Positions 42,737 to 43,667 of a DNA stretch of 43,667 nucleotides are shown here, piece by piece; the stretch's first letter is position 1, and every line of letters starts with the position of its first letter. The stretch covers positions 1-43,667 of the forward strand of contig JAILLF010000034.1 in the NCBI GenBank assembly GCA_024693365.1. The letters are read 5' to 3'. Made by a program: the position numbers and the translations under genes. The notes under the pieces are model-generated. The model made no database searches, was not told where the DNA came from, and saw only the letters and a list, made by a program, of their open reading frames with translations. The stretch is from Acetatifactor sp. (lineage in GTDB: Bacteria > Bacillota > Clostridia > Lachnospirales > Lachnospiraceae).

Positions 42737-43225
42737 TTATTTTTCCGTTTCATTCACGTATATGCGCGTAATCAGGTTTGCGATCATGTCCTTATCTACC
42801 AGCAGATCTTCATCCGCAAGATTGATGATAAAGCCATTCGGCATGTTTTTCTTTTCTTCTTCCGGATAATTCAACATGATATTAGCAAAATCTCCCAAGG
42901 AACACAGATAACTAAAAGTTTGATCCAACTTATTCATATGCTTCCAATTATTTAACGCCTCTTCATCCGTGAATGCAAGCATGTGCGGCTCGCCCTGGCG
43001 GTCATAATGCAAATACGGGCGAAACTGACTGCCCTCTGGGAAAGAAGGCTCACCGTTCTCATCCATGACAGGCGCCTTCGATGAAATAAAGGGACATAAA
43101 AAGCGTGAATTCAAGAGCTCCTCAAGCACTACCATGCGGTGCCTTACGTCATTCTGCGCCATAAGCGCCTGCATTGCACCCCTAAGCCTGGGATTCGATA
43201 ACTTTACAATCTTTTCCTCTGCCAT
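42737..43225 (-). CDS. SseB family protein
   Basis: 162 residues. Shows the SseB N-terminal-like pattern: LLNSRFLCPFISS, FRPYLHYDRQGEPHMLAFTDEEALNNWK and GFIINLADEDLLVDKDMIANL, as in many Firmicute proteins named after the enterobacterial SseB. The biochemical role of these Firmicute members is not known. No signal peptide or membrane segment. It is 78 bases downstream of the hydratase gene, with no terminator seen between, and ends at its own terminator. Confidence 0.85.
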   Translation of the reverse strand: MAEEKIVKLSNPRLRGAMQALMAQNDVRHRMVVLEELLNSRFLCPFISSKAPVMDENGEPSFPEGSQFRPYLHYDRQGEPHMLAFTDEEALNNWKHMNKLDQTFSYLCSLGDFANIMLNYPEEEKKNMPNGFIINLADEDLLVDKDMIANLITRIYVNETEK

Positions 43226-43303
43226 GTCTCTTCTCCTTAATTAAATCGCTTCGCGATACGTTGCTCCATTCCACTCGGCTCCACTCGGCGATAAAAATTT
43301 CGT

Positions 43304-43667
43304 TTAAACTCTGTTATAATTGATAAGACAGCCCTTCAGAATGATCTGACGCTCCTCGTCGGTCAACTCTCCAAGGCGCAGATCAAACGCCTCGCCCAGC
43401 GTACCATTTGCGGCATCCACCTTGTATGCCTTGATCACCTCCGTCTTCTCCTCCACGGCCTTCTTGATGCCGGGAATGAAGAGATAATCAAGGTTCTTGA
43501 AGGGAAGCTCTCCCTCCTGGATCAGGAAAGGAAGCATGCCCCAGTTGATCAGGTTGGAACGATAACGCTTCGTCGCATACTCATTCGCGATGTTTGCCCA
43601 TCCGCCAAGCACCTTCTGGCAGGAAGCAGCCTGCTCTCTTGCGGAACCGTCACCAGGCTTTACTGCA
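43304..43667 (-). CDS. Aconitase-family hydratase, C-terminal part
   Basis: The last 121 codons of a gene that starts beyond the window. Contains [20 protein letters not shown], then [19 protein letters not shown] and NWGMLPFL, the swivel-domain end (domain 4) of aconitate hydratase/homoaconitase-type enzymes; the [11 protein letters not shown] stretch is close to the substrate-binding arginine. The tail is [20 protein letters not shown]. It isomerises citrate or a related hydroxy acid. The iron-sulphur part is outside the window, so the exact subfamily is open. Confidence 0.85.
   Translation of the reverse strand, partial: AVKPGDGSAREQAASCQKVLGGWANIANEYATKRYRSNLINWGMLPFLIQEGELPFKNLDYLFIPGIKKAVEEKTEVIKAYKVDAANGTLGEAFDLRLGELTDEERQIILKGCLINYNRV

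Overview
The window looks like a chromosomal segment of a Clostridia-class Firmicute, most likely a Lachnospiraceae member. Support for this is the rpsF-ssb-rpsR order with strong AGGAGG-type ribosome binding sites, SigA-type promoters, a SpoIIQ-like degenerate M23 protein, an SseB family protein and large secreted proteins with Firmicute signal peptides. No tRNA, rRNA, CRISPR array, insertion sequence or phage gene was seen.

Layout. (1) 1-12905, minus strand: a tight seven-gene thiotemplate operon. Transcription order is a 419-aa papain-like protein with an internal duplication, a 309-aa papain-like protein, an asparagine synthase, an adenylation-carrier protein fused to a papain-like (BtrH/C39-like) domain, a free carrier protein, a type II thioesterase, and a large NRPS that leaves the window at base 1. 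The NRPS starts with an acyl-CoA-ligase-like loading domain and a carrier, then a condensation-adenylation-carrier module whose pocket residues read as serine, then the start of another condensation domain. A lipo-initiated, serine-containing peptide is the simplest reading. The three papain-like domains are the unusual part. Base composition jumps inside the NRPS gene near 2660-2690. (2) 13294-14539, minus: rpsF-ssb-rpsR with promoter and terminator. (3) 14578-19425, minus: a CPA1-type antiporter coupled to trkA, and a zinc-ribbon membrane protein with a DUF3298-like end. (4) 19511-29290: three paralogous giant secreted proteins on the minus strand (two beta-helix/pectate-lyase-like, one DUF4838-like) sharing an N-terminal domain of about 310 residues, plus two short paralogous TTG-start peptides, 32 and 33 residues long. 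The promoter of the secreted-protein operon has three phased direct repeats directly upstream of its -35 box. (5) 29421-33184, plus: a TIM-barrel isomerase-like protein, an XRE regulator with a long C-terminal helical part, a frameshifted HTH gene (minus), and a tandem pair of small membrane proteins of unknown family. (6) 33191-43667, mostly minus: rfbB, a sigma factor fused to an unknown domain, a MerR-methyltransferase fusion, pyrC, a sigma/anti-sigma pair, plsC (plus), a lone PrcB-like domain, the SpoIIQ-like protein, an SseB family protein, and the C-terminal end of an aconitase-family hydratase.

How it fits together: the first 13 kb is a biosynthetic island of mixed composition sitting beside housekeeping ribosomal genes. 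The middle is a secreted-protein and peptide locus with dedicated regulation. The right half is ordinary chromosome with several single-gene regulators. Protein functions are read from motifs and family knowledge; no database search was possible.
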